A DNA stretch of 64,000 bases from DATAAZ01 sp036259875 (GTDB lineage Bacteria > Actinomycetota > Thermoleophilia > Gaiellales > Gaiellaceae): NCBI GenBank assembly GCA_036259875.1, contig DATAAZ010000026.1:32777-96776 (forward strand), in the 5' to 3' direction. Below the pieces are notes generated by a model. That model saw nothing but the letters and a program-made list of their open reading frames with translations, was not told where the DNA came from and did no database searches. A program made the position numbers and the translations under genes. Positions 1 to 8,803 of the stretch are shown here, piece by piece; position 1 is the first letter of the stretch; each line of letters starts with the position of its first letter.

Positions 1-196
1 CACGGACGTCCGGTACGGCCTCGTCATCATGGCCGCCAAGCGCGCGCGGCAGATCAACAACTACCACCACCAGCTCGGCGAGGGGACGTTCGAGGACGTC
101 GCGCCGCCGCTCGTCGAGTCCCGTTCGAAGAACTATCTGACGATGGCGCTCGAGGAGATCGCCGAGGGCAAAATCACCTACGAGTTCGCCGGCTAG
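1..196 (+). CDS. rpoZ: RNA polymerase omega subunit, C-terminal part
   Basis: The last 65 codons of the omega subunit; the start lies upstream of the window. The frame opening at position 2 reads the omega signature MAAKRARQINNYHHQLGEG, then a segment ending KITYEFAG and a TAG stop. Omega binds the beta-prime subunit and helps assemble and stabilise RNA polymerase. coaBC begins 19 nt downstream, so the two are probably co-transcribed; rpoZ next to coaBC is a common bacterial order. Identification rests on the motif and this context. Confidence 0.93.
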   Translation, partial: TDVRYGLVIMAAKRARQINNYHHQLGEGTFEDVAPPLVESRSKNYLTMALEEIAEGKITYEFAG

Positions 197-215
197 CCCG
201 GCGTCGGCTCGTAGC

Positions 216-1418
216 GTGGGTACGGACGCCTCCGCCGCCGCGACGGCGCGCCCGCTCGTGCTCGTCGGCGTGACGGGCTCGATCGCGGCCTACAAGAGCT
301 GCGAGCTGATCCGCCGCCTGCTTCGCGAAGGCTACGCGGTCGTTCCGCTCGTGACCGCGGGCGCCGAGCGGTTCGTCGCGCGCGAGACGTTCGAGGCGCT
401 TGCGCGCCGCGAGTCACCGCACGCGCTCTATCCGCACCTCGTCGAAGCGGATCTCCTCGTCGTAGCACCGCTCTCCGCCAACACGCTTGCCAAGCTCGCC
501 CACGGCCTCGCCGACGAGGTGCTCACCGAGACGGCGCTCGCCTTTCGCGGCCCGCTGCTGCTTGCCCCGGCGATGAACGTGCGGATGTGGGAGCACCCGG
601 CCACGCAGGAGAACGTTCGGCTCCTGCGCGAGCGGGGCGCCGAGTTCATCGGCCCCGAGACGGGCGAGCTCGCGGAGGGCGAGACCGGGCAGGGCCGCAT
701 GTCGGAGCCGGACGCGATCGCGGCCCGCGTGCGCGAGCTTCTCTCGACCCCGGCGAGCACGGGACCGCTCGCCGGGAAACGGGTGCTCGTCAGCGCCGGG
801 GCGACGCGGGAGCCGCTCGACTCGGTCCGCTTCGTGGGGAACCGCTCGAGCGGCAAGATGGGCGTCGCACTCGCCGCGCAGGCCGCTCGACAGGGGGCGG
901 ACGTCACGCTTCTCGCCGCGAACGTCGCCGTGCCCGTCCCTGCTGGGATCGAGGTCGTCGAAACCCCGACCGCGTCCGCCCTCGCCCGCGAAGCTCTCGC
1001 GCGAAGCGAGGCGGCCGACGTCGTGCTGATGGCGGCCGCGGTCGCGGACTACCGCCCGGCCGGGCCGCTCAGCCACAAGCGCGCCAAGGATGGCCAGCCG
1101 TGGACCGTGACGCTCGAGCCGACCACGGACGTCCTCGCCGAGCTCGGCCGCCGCCGCCGCGACGGACAGATACTCGTCGGCTTCGCCGCCGACGAGGGAG
1201 AGCGCGGGCTCGCGCGCGCGCGAGAAAAGCTTGACGCAAAGGGAGGAACCCTTTTCGTCTTCAACGACGTATCCAGAACCGACGTGGGCTTCGACGCTGA
1301 CGAAAACGAGGTCGTGCTCATCTCACCCCAGGAAGAGACGATGGTCGGCAGACGCAGCAAGGCCGAAGTAGCGGCCGTTATCCTCGACCGGGTCGCGTCC
1401 CTGCTCCGAGGAGATTGA
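216..1418 (+). CDS. coaBC: Bifunctional phosphopantothenoylcysteine decarboxylase / phosphopantothenate-cysteine ligase
   Basis: Cytoplasmic coenzyme A enzyme that joins cysteine to 4'-phosphopantothenate (CoaB) and decarboxylates the product (CoaC). The flavin-binding CoaC half opens with GVTGSIAAYKSCELIRRL and keeps the PAMNVRMW motif with its catalytic Asn. The CoaB half carries GNRSSGKMG and AAAVADYRP and ends with the typical FNDVSRTDVGFDADENEV stretch. Length (400 aa) is normal. The start is GTG. In the CoaC substrate clamp the sequence is GELAEGETGQGRM. The Cys that reduces the intermediate in E. coli is absent, as I recall is also true of mycobacterial CoaBC, so this is probably a lineage trait and not decay. 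Confidence 0.95.
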   Translation: MGTDASAAATARPLVLVGVTGSIAAYKSCELIRRLLREGYAVVPLVTAGAERFVARETFEALARRESPHALYPHLVEADLLVVAPLSANTLAKLAHGLADEVLTETALAFRGPLLLAPAMNVRMWEHPATQENVRLLRERGAEFIGPETGELAEGETGQGRMSEPDAIAARVRELLSTPASTGPLAGKRVLVSAGATREPLDSVRFVGNRSSGKMGVALAAQAARQGADVTLLAANVAVPVPAGIEVVETPTASALAREALARSEAADVVLMAAAVADYRPAGPLSHKRAKDGQPWTVTLEPTTDVLAELGRRRRDGQILVGFAADEGERGLARAREKLDAKGGTLFVFNDVSRTDVGFDADENEVVLISPQEETMVGRRSKAEVAAVILDRVASLLRGD

Positions 1419-1423
1419 GGCGG

Positions 1424-2398
1424 ATGGAGGAACGGCTCGCCGGCGTTCAGACAGCCCTCGAAGCACAGCGCTCCGCGGAGCTCGCGCGGCGCGTGATCGC
1501 CAACCTCCGGCGGGTCATGCATGCGCCGGACGAGACGCTCGAGCTCGCCGTCCTCTGCCTCCTCGCCGAGGGTCACATGATCATCGAGGACCTGCCAGGC
1601 GTCGGGAAGACGACGCTCGCGAAGGCGCTCGCCCGCTCGGTCGACCTCTCGTTCTCGCGCATCCAGTTCACGCCCGACCTGCTGCCCTCCGACGTGACGG
1701 GCGTGAACGTGTTCAATCAGGCGACGCACGAGTTCGAGTTCCGGCCGGGTCCGGTGTTCGCGAACATCCTGCTCGTCGACGAGATCAACCGCACGTCGCC
1801 GAAGACGCAGGCCGCGCTCCTCGAGGCGATGCAGGAGCGCCAGGTGACGATCGACGGAGTCACGTACCACCTCGCGCCGCCCTTCATGGTCATGGCGACG
1901 CAGAACCCGATCGAGTACGAGGGGACGTACCCGCTCCCCGAGGCCCAGCTCGACCGGTTCACGATGCGGATCGCGATCGGCTACCCGCCGCTCGCCGCGG
2001 AGGCTCAGATGCTGACCGAGCAGACGACCCAGACGCCGCTCGAATCGCTCGCGCCCGCCGCGAGCGCTCAGGAGGTGCTCGGGGCGATCGAGGACGCGAG
2101 GCGCGTCTACGTAGAGGAGGGTGTCCAGCGCTACGTCGTCGCGCTGCTTCGCCAGACGCGGGGAGACACGCGGTTGCACCTCGGTGCGAGCCCGCGCGCG
2201 GGGATCAACCTCCTGCGTGTCTCGAAGGCCCGTGCGCTCGTCGCGGGCCGCGACTACGTCGTGCCCGAGGACGTGAAGACGGTCGCCCCGTGGGTGCTCG
2301 CCCACCGCCTGATCCTCGCGCCGGAGGCACGCTCATCCGGGCTCGCGGACGCTGACATCGTGCGGGACGCCGTCGAACGGACTCCCGTTCCGATCTAG
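1424..2398 (+). CDS. MoxR-family AAA+ ATPase
   Basis: A 324-aa MoxR-type ATPase. Walker A is LPGVGKTT near residues 57-64, and Walker B is ILLVDEIN followed by the MoxR hallmark TSPKTQAALLEAMQE. ATQNPIEYEGTYPLPEAQLD gives sensor 1 and the family motif. MoxR proteins act as chaperone-like ATPases for a neighbouring DUF58 protein, which is the next gene. ATG 1424 is chosen; an in-frame TTG at 1415 overlapping the coaBC stop is the alternative. The substrate is unknown; the DUF58 and transglutaminase partners point to an envelope-linked complex. Confidence 0.93.
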   Translation: MEERLAGVQTALEAQRSAELARRVIANLRRVMHAPDETLELAVLCLLAEGHMIIEDLPGVGKTTLAKALARSVDLSFSRIQFTPDLLPSDVTGVNVFNQATHEFEFRPGPVFANILLVDEINRTSPKTQAALLEAMQERQVTIDGVTYHLAPPFMVMATQNPIEYEGTYPLPEAQLDRFTMRIAIGYPPLAAEAQMLTEQTTQTPLESLAPAASAQEVLGAIEDARRVYVEEGVQRYVVALLRQTRGDTRLHLGASPRAGINLLRVSKARALVAGRDYVVPEDVKTVAPWVLAHRLILAPEARSSGLADADIVRDAVERTPVPI

Positions 2399-2431
2399 GG
2401 CAGGAGTGGCCCGCCCCGACTCGTCCGGCCC

Positions 2432-3676
2432 GTGCTGACCGACCGCGGCCGCTCGCTCCTCGCCCTCGGCGGCCTCACGTACCTGGGCGCGTGGGCGTTC
2501 GGCGCTCGGCCGCTCTACCCGGTCGCAGTCGGCCTCGTCCTCGCCGTCGCGGGAGCGGCACTGTGGGTTCGCGTCCTCCGGCGGCCGATGGCGCTTCGGC
2601 GCGAGCTCGCCGGCGCCGAGCACCTCGCGGGCGACGACGTCTCGGTTCGGGTCGCGGTCGACGTCGCGGGACGCCTGCCGCCGGCAACGCTCGTCGTCCA
2701 CGAGCGGATCGCGCGGCTCGGCGAACACGATGCCGCGCTCGTCCGAAGGCACGGACGGCTCGAGGGCCGCTACGTCGTGCCCGCCGTCCCGCGCGGCCGC
2801 TACGCGATCGAGTCCTCGCAGGTCGTCATCGAGGATCCGTTCGGCCTCGAGCGCGTCGAGCTCGAGCTCTCGCGTGCGGAGGCCCTCGTCGTCTACCCGC
2901 GCCTCGTGGAGCTCGATCGCCTCTTCTCCGACGCGGGCGGGCGCACCCCGGGCGGCCGCCGGCTGCTCCTTCGGCGGACGGCCGGCTTCGAGGTCCACAG
3001 CGTGCGCGAGTACGAGCAGGGGGAGTCGCTTCGGCGTGTCCACTGGCCGTCGACGGCGCGCCGCGGCGAGCTCATGGTCAAGGAGCTCGAGGACGCGCCG
3101 CGCGACGAGGCGGCCGTCCTGCTCGACGCGGACGCCACGAGCGTCGTCGGCGAAGGGACGGAGACCACGTTCGAGACCCAGGTCCAGATTGCCGGCTCGA
3201 TCGTGAAGGCGCATGCGCGCCGCGGGCGGCGGGCCTCACTCGTCGTCAGCTCGCGCGCCCGCACGTACCAGCGCGTCCACTCGCTCGACGGTGACTGGCA
3301 GCGCGCGCTCGAGCTCCTCGCCGCGGTGGAGCCGGACGGCCCGCTCCCCGCGTCCACATTCCTCGCCGACGAGGCGGGGCCCGCCGCGCGCGCGCTCGAG
3401 CTCACGGTGGTGACCGCGTCGCTCACCCCGCGCCTCGTCGACCGGCTGCTCCAGCGCATGCTCGCGCACCACTCGGCCGCCGTCGTGTACGTCGATCCTG
3501 CGAGCTTCGCGTCACGTCCCACTCCGGCCGACGCGCGCGCGCAGCTCCTCCGCCTTGGCCGGGCCGGCGTCCGCCTCGCCGTCGTGCGGCGCGGCGATGA
3601 CCTCGCAGGGAAGCTCCAGGGCGCTGAGGTTGCGCCGGGCTCGGGCGAGGTCGCGTCGCGGAGGGCTCATGCCTAG
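2432..3676 (+). CDS. DUF58 domain membrane-anchored protein
   Basis: A 414-aa protein with two hydrophobic N-terminal segments (about residues 8-42), then a soluble region ending in a DUF58/vWA-like domain. The family signature is SVREYEQGESLRRVHW followed by PSTARRGELMVKELED. DUF58 proteins are encoded with MoxR ATPases and are thought to be their clients or partners; the biochemical role is unknown. It starts at GTG 33 nt after moxR, and its last 8 nt overlap the transglutaminase gene, so the three genes form one operon. Confidence 0.9.
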   Translation: MLTDRGRSLLALGGLTYLGAWAFGARPLYPVAVGLVLAVAGAALWVRVLRRPMALRRELAGAEHLAGDDVSVRVAVDVAGRLPPATLVVHERIARLGEHDAALVRRHGRLEGRYVVPAVPRGRYAIESSQVVIEDPFGLERVELELSRAEALVVYPRLVELDRLFSDAGGRTPGGRRLLLRRTAGFEVHSVREYEQGESLRRVHWPSTARRGELMVKELEDAPRDEAAVLLDADATSVVGEGTETTFETQVQIAGSIVKAHARRGRRASLVVSSRARTYQRVHSLDGDWQRALELLAAVEPDGPLPASTFLADEAGPAARALELTVVTASLTPRLVDRLLQRMLAHHSAAVVYVDPASFASRPTPADARAQLLRLGRAGVRLAVVRRGDDLAGKLQGAEVAPGSGEVASRRAHA

Positions 3677-5972
3677 GACGCTCGCCGCGTTCGTCCTCGT
3701 CTCGGCGCTCGTCGCGCCGATCTGGCTCAGCCTCGAGGAGGACGGCTTCCCGCTCGGCGGCGTCGCGTCGATGGTCGCGCTCGCGTTTCTTCCGACCCTC
3801 GCCGTCCACCTGCGTCGCAGGCCCGCGGTCATCGCCGCAACTCTCGTCCTCGCGACGCTCGGCGCCGGCGGGGCCGCCTTCGATCTCGCGATCACCGACG
3901 CCCGACGGGGCGACCGCGATTTCTTCGGGCCACTCCTCTCGTCGTTCAAGCAGGGACTCCTCGAGTTCTACGACACTCGCGTCCCGTTCGACCCCGAGCG
4001 CTTCCCGCTCATGCACGGCGTCGTGCTCCTCGCGGTCTTCGCCTCGGTCGCTGTCGCTGGGATGGCGATCGCCGCGCGGCGGCTCTTCGCGGCGCTCGGC
4101 GCCGTCATCGTCGGTGCGGGCGTCCCGGCGACCATGGCCTCGACGTGGGTGGAAGCGAGCCGCCCGCTCACGACGGGCGCGCTCATCCTCGTCGCGGCGC
4201 TCACGCTTGTCCTCCTCCTTCGCGGGGTCACGCGCGGCCTTGCGCACGCGGGCGCCGCCGCGCTCGCGATCGTTGCCGTCGCGGTCGCCGGCTCGGCGTC
4301 GGAGGCGGTGGCCAAGCGCGGCTTCGTCGACTGGGACAGCTGGGACTTCTACGATCGCCCCGACGACCCGGTCGACGTCCGCTACGTCTGGGACTCGAAC
4401 TACGAGGGAATCTCCTTCCCGAAGAAGCGGACCACCGTTCTCCGCGTGGACGTCGACGGGCCGCGCCGCTCCCTCTACTGGCGGGCTACGACGCTCGACA
4501 CCTACACGGGCACGGCGTGGCGCGAAGAGCTGACGCTCGCGGACGCGCTCGACGGGAGCGGCTCGCTCGACGCGCGCGAGGTGGACGAGCTCCTCCCCGA
4601 CGCCGCCCGGGACGAATCGGAGTGGGTTCGCCAGGAGGTGACGATCGAGGCGTTGAACGACGTGCGGCTACTCGGGTCCGCCCAGGCGGTCCGCTGGGAG
4701 CTCGACGCCGAGCGCTTCGCGCGTGTCGCGACGAACGGCACCGTGACGCTCGACCGGCCGCTCGCGCGCGGCGAGCGCTACACGGTTTGGAGCTACGTCC
4801 GGCGGCCGCGCATCCGCGACCTGCGCGCGGCCGGGACCGACTACCCCGACGCCGCGTACAGATACCTGCGCGCAAGCGGAAGCCCGGACGACGCGCCGCT
4901 CTTCCCGTGGGGCGCGCAGGACCGCGACGAGTTCATGGACGCGTACTTCGCCGAGCGAGCGATCGGCCTGGCCCCGGGGCATCGCGACATCTGGGCGACG
5001 GCGCGCGAGGTCACGGCCGGCGCCCGCTCGCCCTACGAGGCCGCGGTGCTCCTCGAGGCGTGGTTTCGCGGCTCCGAAGGCGGCTTCACGTACGACGAGT
5101 CGCCGCCCCCCCGCGAGGGCGAGCCGCCGCTCGTCGCGTTCCTCGGGACGAAGCGCGGCTACTGCCAGCAGTACGCGGGCGCGATGGCGCTCATGCTCCG
5201 CTACCTCGGGATCCCGGCGCGCGTCGCGGCGGGCTTCACGAGCGGGACGTACGACGAGCAGGACGACCAGTGGGTTGTGACCGACCACAACGCCCACACC
5301 TGGGTCGAGGTCTACTTCCCGGGGCACGGCTGGGTCGAGTTCGACCCGACGCCGAACCGCGGGCAACTCAGCGTCAACTACTCGCCGTTCTCGTCCGGGT
5401 TCGACGCGAGCGAGGCGGCACGGCTCGGCGGCGCGATCGAGCGGATTCCCGAGGTCCGGGAGCAGCTCAGCCGCGCCGAGGAGGCGGGGGGCGTGGCGGG
5501 AGCGGCGCAGCGCAGCGGTGGCGACGGGGGTGGGGGCGTCCCCGAGGCCGTCGTCGACACCGGCCGAGGCGTCCTCGCGCTCGTCCTTGTGGTGCTCGGC
5601 GGTGCCGCAGCGTTGATCGTCACGATCAAGGAGGCACGCAGGCGGCTTCGCTTCGCGACGCGCGACCCGCGCGGCGCGGCCGCGGCCTGCCGGCGCGACC
5701 TCGTCGCGTACCTCGCAGACCAGGGGATCGCCGTACCGCCGAGCGCGACGCTGCCCGAGGTGGGCGTGCTCGTGGAGCAATACTTCGCGGCGAACCCGGC
5801 CCCGTTCGTCGCCGCGGCGACGGAAGCGCGGTTCGGCTCCCCTTCGGCGGCCGCAGGACGGATCGGCGCGGCCCGCGCCGAGCTCCGACGGTTACGGCGG
5901 CGGATGAGCGGCCGGCTCAGCCTCGCGCAGCGGGTTCGCGGCGCGCTCAGCCTCCGCTCGCTCGCCGCGTGA
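3669..5972 (+). CDS. TgpA-type membrane transglutaminase-like protein
   Basis: A 767-aa membrane protein. A bundle of N-terminal transmembrane helices (about residues 1-210) is followed by an extracytoplasmic transglutaminase/protease-like core. The triad is visible: Cys499 in KRGYCQQYAGAMALML, His543 in DHNAHTWVEVYFPGHGW and Asp559 in VEFDPTPN. Another helix near residue 635 and a DUF4129-like cytoplasmic tail follow. ATG 3669 has a good GGAGGG ribosome site and overlaps the DUF58 gene by 8 nt. The MoxR-DUF58-TgpA trio is widespread in actinobacteria, but its substrate is not established. The 3' end overlaps the convergent lnt-like gene by 81 nt. Confidence 0.92.
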   Translation: MPRTLAAFVLVSALVAPIWLSLEEDGFPLGGVASMVALAFLPTLAVHLRRRPAVIAATLVLATLGAGGAAFDLAITDARRGDRDFFGPLLSSFKQGLLEFYDTRVPFDPERFPLMHGVVLLAVFASVAVAGMAIAARRLFAALGAVIVGAGVPATMASTWVEASRPLTTGALILVAALTLVLLLRGVTRGLAHAGAAALAIVAVAVAGSASEAVAKRGFVDWDSWDFYDRPDDPVDVRYVWDSNYEGISFPKKRTTVLRVDVDGPRRSLYWRATTLDTYTGTAWREELTLADALDGSGSLDAREVDELLPDAARDESEWVRQEVTIEALNDVRLLGSAQAVRWELDAERFARVATNGTVTLDRPLARGERYTVWSYVRRPRIRDLRAAGTDYPDAAYRYLRASGSPDDAPLFPWGAQDRDEFMDAYFAERAIGLAPGHRDIWATAREVTAGARSPYEAAVLLEAWFRGSEGGFTYDESPPPREGEPPLVAFLGTKRGYCQQYAGAMALMLRYLGIPARVAAGFTSGTYDEQDDQWVVTDHNAHTWVEVYFPGHGWVEFDPTPNRGQLSVNYSPFSSGFDASEAARLGGAIERIPEVREQLSRAEEAGGVAGAAQRSGGDGGGGVPEAVVDTGRGVLALVLVVLGGAAALIVTIKEARRRLRFATRDPRGAAAACRRDLVAYLADQGIAVPPSATLPEVGVLVEQYFAANPAPFVAAATEARFGSPSAAAGRIGAARAELRRLRRRMSGRLSLAQRVRGALSLRSLAA

Positions 5973-7508
5973 CCTGGCTGCGCTTGCGGCGAGGAGCACG
6001 CCGAGAAGCGCGACACAGGCCCAGCCGGCGTGGTCGCCGAGGCGCGCGTAGGTGGTCGTCACCCCGTCCATCGCGACGTCGCCGACGACGACCGCGCGCC
6101 GATTCTCGCGGCCCGTGTCCGCGACGACGCGCCCTCCGGCGTCGACGATCGCCGAGCCGTGGCGCCAATCCGCCCGGACGAGCGGAATCCCGAGCGACTT
6201 CGCGTGCAGCCGAACGAGCGCTGCGTGCTGCGCCGCGAGCGCCTCCCAGTCGTGCGTCGAGGACGTGAGGAAGTCGGCACCCGCGGCCGCCAGCCGGCGC
6301 GCGGGCGCCGGCTCCTGCGTGTCCACGCCGAGCAGCGTCCCGACGCTCCCGATCTCCGTTGCGACCGGCTCGGGGGGCTCGCCGCCTCGACCCCGCTCGC
6401 CGAGGAACCACATCGGGCGCTGCTTACCCTGCGCCCGAGTCAGCGTCCCGTCCGGGAGCACAGCGAGCGCGGCGCCGCGGTCGGGTCCGCGAAGGAAGTA
6501 CGGGACGACGATAACGAGTCCCGTGTCCTGCGCAAGGCGGACGAGCGCCGTTCGGAGCGTCGCGTCGTCCCTCGGTCTCACCCAGATCGCTGCCTCCGGC
6601 CAGACGGCGACGCGCGCGCCTCGGGCGGCGGCCTCCTCCATAAGCGGCGTCAGGTCGGCAACGAGGTCGAGGCTCGCCCGCGCGAGGTCGCGGGTCTCGC
6701 GGCGCAGGTAACGGTTCACCGGGAGGTCGAACTCGGCCGTGTCGTAGCCGGGCTGGACGGCCGCGACGCGCAGCGTCTCGCGGCCGGGCGGCTCGGAGTC
6801 GACGACGGCCGCCGGAGCGACGAGCGCGAGCGCCAAGACCGCGGACGCGAGCACCGCCCGCGTTGAGGGGACTATCGCAGGAACGGTCCCGACACGGCGG
6901 CCGGCCGCGGCGAGACACGCCAGCGCGAGGGAGTAGTTGACAGCTACGAGCGCGAAGGTGACGAGCCATGGCCCGGCCACCGCGGCCAGGTTCGCGGCAG
7001 CTGTGTCGTACTGCGAGAGATACAGCGGTCCCCAGAAGCTGCCCGGGTCGAACTTCGTGCGAAGGAGGTCGAGCGCCGTCCACGCAACCGCCGGAACGAC
7101 GACCGTGGCGACCGCCGCTAGTGCGGTCGTCGTTCGCGGCGTGAGGCCGAAGTGCGGGAAGCGGATCGCGTAGAGGAGGAGCCCGAAGAGCGGGACGACG
7201 ACGAGGGCGACCACGAGAACCGGCGAGTCGCCGACGAGAACGGGGACGACCGGGTCACCCCACTGGTCCTCGGCGAGGCCGAACGGAAGCGCGGGAACGA
7301 GCAAGAGCTCGAGGAAGACGACGAGCGCGAGCGGGGCGGCGAGGCGCGCGAGGCGCGTCCCCGGTGCCGCCAGCGCGAGCGCCGCTGCCGGGACGAGCCC
7401 GACCCACGCCAGCCAGCCGACCCCCACCGGGGGCGAGGCGAGCCAGAGCGCGACTCCGCTCGTGAGCGGCGCGGCAAGGCGGACGATCGTCGCCGCGGGC
7501 ACGGGCAT
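5892..7508 (-). CDS. Apolipoprotein N-acyltransferase-like protein lacking the Cys nucleophile
   Basis: A 538-aa homologue of Lnt: hydrophobic N-terminal membrane segments, an extracytoplasmic nitrilase-like domain and a C-terminal helix. Two members of the Lnt catalytic triad are present: Glu305 in AVWPEAAIW and Lys362 in GKQRPMWFLGE. Where Lnt has the nucleophile in an xCYE context, this protein reads LLGVDTQE (Val395-Asp396), so the Cys is missing. The ATG at 7508 lies 11 nt from the divergent nucleotidyltransferase start. It may be a non-catalytic or repurposed Lnt relative. The fold assignment is firm; acyltransferase activity is doubtful. Confidence 0.82.
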   Translation of the reverse strand: MPVPAATIVRLAAPLTSGVALWLASPPVGVGWLAWVGLVPAAALALAAPGTRLARLAAPLALVVFLELLLVPALPFGLAEDQWGDPVVPVLVGDSPVLVVALVVVPLFGLLLYAIRFPHFGLTPRTTTALAAVATVVVPAVAWTALDLLRTKFDPGSFWGPLYLSQYDTAAANLAAVAGPWLVTFALVAVNYSLALACLAAAGRRVGTVPAIVPSTRAVLASAVLALALVAPAAVVDSEPPGRETLRVAAVQPGYDTAEFDLPVNRYLRRETRDLARASLDLVADLTPLMEEAAARGARVAVWPEAAIWVRPRDDATLRTALVRLAQDTGLVIVVPYFLRGPDRGAALAVLPDGTLTRAQGKQRPMWFLGERGRGGEPPEPVATEIGSVGTLLGVDTQEPAPARRLAAAGADFLTSSTHDWEALAAQHAALVRLHAKSLGIPLVRADWRHGSAIVDAGGRVVADTGRENRRAVVVGDVAMDGVTTTYARLGDHAGWACVALLGVLLAASAARSRGERAEAERAANPLREAEPAAHPPP

Positions 7509-7513
7509 AGTCT
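7508..7513 (+). promoter_or_regulatory. -10 box TAGTCT, leaderless start of the nucleotidyltransferase
   Basis: TAGTCT fits the actinobacterial TANNNT -10 consensus and lies 6 nt before the GTG at 7520, so transcription would begin at or next to the start codon. No ribosome binding site is visible. It overlaps the start codon of the divergent lnt-like gene. Confidence 0.6.
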
Positions 7514-7519
7514 GACGGC

Positions 7520-8236
7520 GTGGACCCCGTCGTCATGGCCGCGGGGGAAGGGCGACGGCTGCGGCCGCTCACGGAGTGCTGGGCGAAGCCCGTCCTTCCG
7601 ATCGACGGACGGCCGGTCATCGCGACGCTGCTTCGCGAGCTGGCCGAAGCGGGCTTCGCGCACGCCTGGCTCGTCGTCGGGCACCTCGCCCACCAGATCG
7701 AGGCGCTCGTCGCCGACGGGTCCGCGCTCGGCCTGGCCGTGCGCTACGCACGCCAGCCCGACCCGGTCGGATCGGCCGACGCCGTTCGCCGCGCGCTCGC
7801 CGCCGGCGCCCGGCCACCGCTGCTCGTCCTCGGGGCCGACACGGTTTTCGCCCCGGGGACGATCGCGTCGGCGCGCGACCGCTGGCTCGCATCCGGTACG
7901 AGCGGCGGTCTCGCGGTGCGCGACGTGCCGGCCGCCGAGATCCCCGAGCGCTCGTCGGTCGTGATCGAGCGTGACCGGCTCGTCGCCGTCGTCGAGAAGC
8001 CGCCCGACGCGGCCGCGGGCACGCTCGCGGGGGCACCACTCTGGTTCCTCGGCGAGGAGCTCTGCGCCTCGCTCGCCGAGCTTCCGGGACCGCCCTTCGA
8101 GCTGGCCGCCGCCGCGCAGCGCGCCCTCGACGAAGGCGCGGAGCTCGCCGCGCTCGCGATCGGCCCGACCCGCGACCTGACGCGCCCTGAAGACGTCGTG
8201 ACGAGGAATTTCGCCTATCTTTGGAGTCTCCGATGA
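7520..8236 (+). CDS. Sugar-phosphate nucleotidyltransferase (NTP_transferase family)
   Basis: A 238-aa GT-A fold nucleotidyltransferase of the type that makes NDP-sugars from a sugar 1-phosphate and an NTP. The pyrophosphorylase signature VVMAAGEGRRLRPLTE is at the N-terminus, followed by KPVLPIDGRPVI. LVLGADTVF carries the metal-binding Asp, and VEKP lies further on. It lacks the C-terminal hexapeptide domain of GlmU or GlgC and resembles mannose-1-phosphate guanylyltransferase or glucose-1-phosphate thymidylyltransferase-like enzymes. Sugar and base specificity cannot be read from the sequence. Its TGA overlaps the ATG of the TPR gene. Confidence 0.85.
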   Translation: MDPVVMAAGEGRRLRPLTECWAKPVLPIDGRPVIATLLRELAEAGFAHAWLVVGHLAHQIEALVADGSALGLAVRYARQPDPVGSADAVRRALAAGARPPLLVLGADTVFAPGTIASARDRWLASGTSGGLAVRDVPAAEIPERSSVVIERDRLVAVVEKPPDAAAGTLAGAPLWFLGEELCASLAELPGPPFELAAAAQRALDEGAELAALAIGPTRDLTRPEDVVTRNFAYLWSLR

Positions 8237-8589
8237 GCGAGACGTATGACCTGTTTCGACAGGGCCGTGAGCACATGGCCGAGGGGCGAAACGCGCAGGC
8301 GACGGTCGCCCTCGAGAAGGCGAAGCGCCGGGAGCCCGAGAAGGCGTCGATTCGGGAGGCGCTCGGGATCGCGTACTTCCGGATCCGCCGCTTCGCCGAG
8401 GCCGAGCAGGAGTTCCGCGCCATTCTCGAGCTCAAGGCGATCGACCACTACGCGCACTTCGCGCTTGCGCGCTGCCTCGAGAAGCAGGGCCGCCCCCAGG
8501 AGGCATTCGGCCACTACCGCATGGCGACGTTCTTCCGGCCTCAGAGCCGCGAGTACCGCCGCGCGCTGGAGGCCCTCGACCGCTCGTAG
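8233..8589 (+). CDS. Tetratricopeptide-repeat protein
   Basis: A 118-aa all-helical protein built of about three TPR units; recognisable pieces are LGIAYFRIRRFAEAEQEF and ALARCLEKQGRPQEAFGHY. There is no signal peptide or catalytic motif, so it is likely a cytoplasmic adaptor. ATG 8233 overlaps the upstream gene (ATGA) and has GGAG 6 nt before it; an in-frame TTG at 8221 is less likely. Coupling to the nucleotidyltransferase suggests a common pathway. The function is unknown. Confidence 0.82.
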   Translation: MSETYDLFRQGREHMAEGRNAQATVALEKAKRREPEKASIREALGIAYFRIRRFAEAEQEFRAILELKAIDHYAHFALARCLEKQGRPQEAFGHYRMATFFRPQSREYRRALEALDRS

Positions 8590-8640
8590 CGGCGCCGGGT
8601 GAGACCTGCCCGGGCCGGACGACGGCCCGCCGCTACGCCG

Positions 8641-8780
8641 GCCGACCGGTGACGCGGCGGATCTCGCATGGAGGCTCGTGAGGACGAGGTGGCCCGTTAA
8701 TCGCGGCTTGGATCGCGATCGCAGCCGTCTCCTCGTCGCGGACCTCGCCGACGAGGAGGACGTCCGGTCCTGCAGGCGCT
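8641..8780 (-). pseudogene. Decayed fragment of a PilB/GspE-type secretion ATPase
   Basis: The minus strand encodes the Walker B (Asp box) and His box region of a type II secretion/type IV pilus ATPase in broken frames. One frame reads PDVLLVGEVRDEETAAIAIQ. The next frame continues it with TGHLVLTSLHARSAASPVG. The break is explained by one extra A near 8698. A second apparent deletion near 8770 disrupts the preceding LRQDPDV-like codons. Nothing recognisable remains on either side, because the TPR and dtd genes abut. It is a relic of a lost pilus or secretion locus. Confidence 0.75.
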
Positions 8781-8803
8781 CCGCCCTTGATACGACTGCC
8801 GGC

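Noticed and set aside
216..1418. CoaBC lacks the E. coli clamp cysteine
   Set aside because: The mycobacterial enzyme, as I recall its sequence, also lacks it, so it is a known lineage difference and not a novelty; noted in the gene entry only.
1049..3214. Long open frames antisense to coaBC, moxR and the DUF58 gene
   Set aside because: Arg/Asp/Glu-rich translations with no domain, a by-product of high GC content; the same holds for all long antisense frames in the window.
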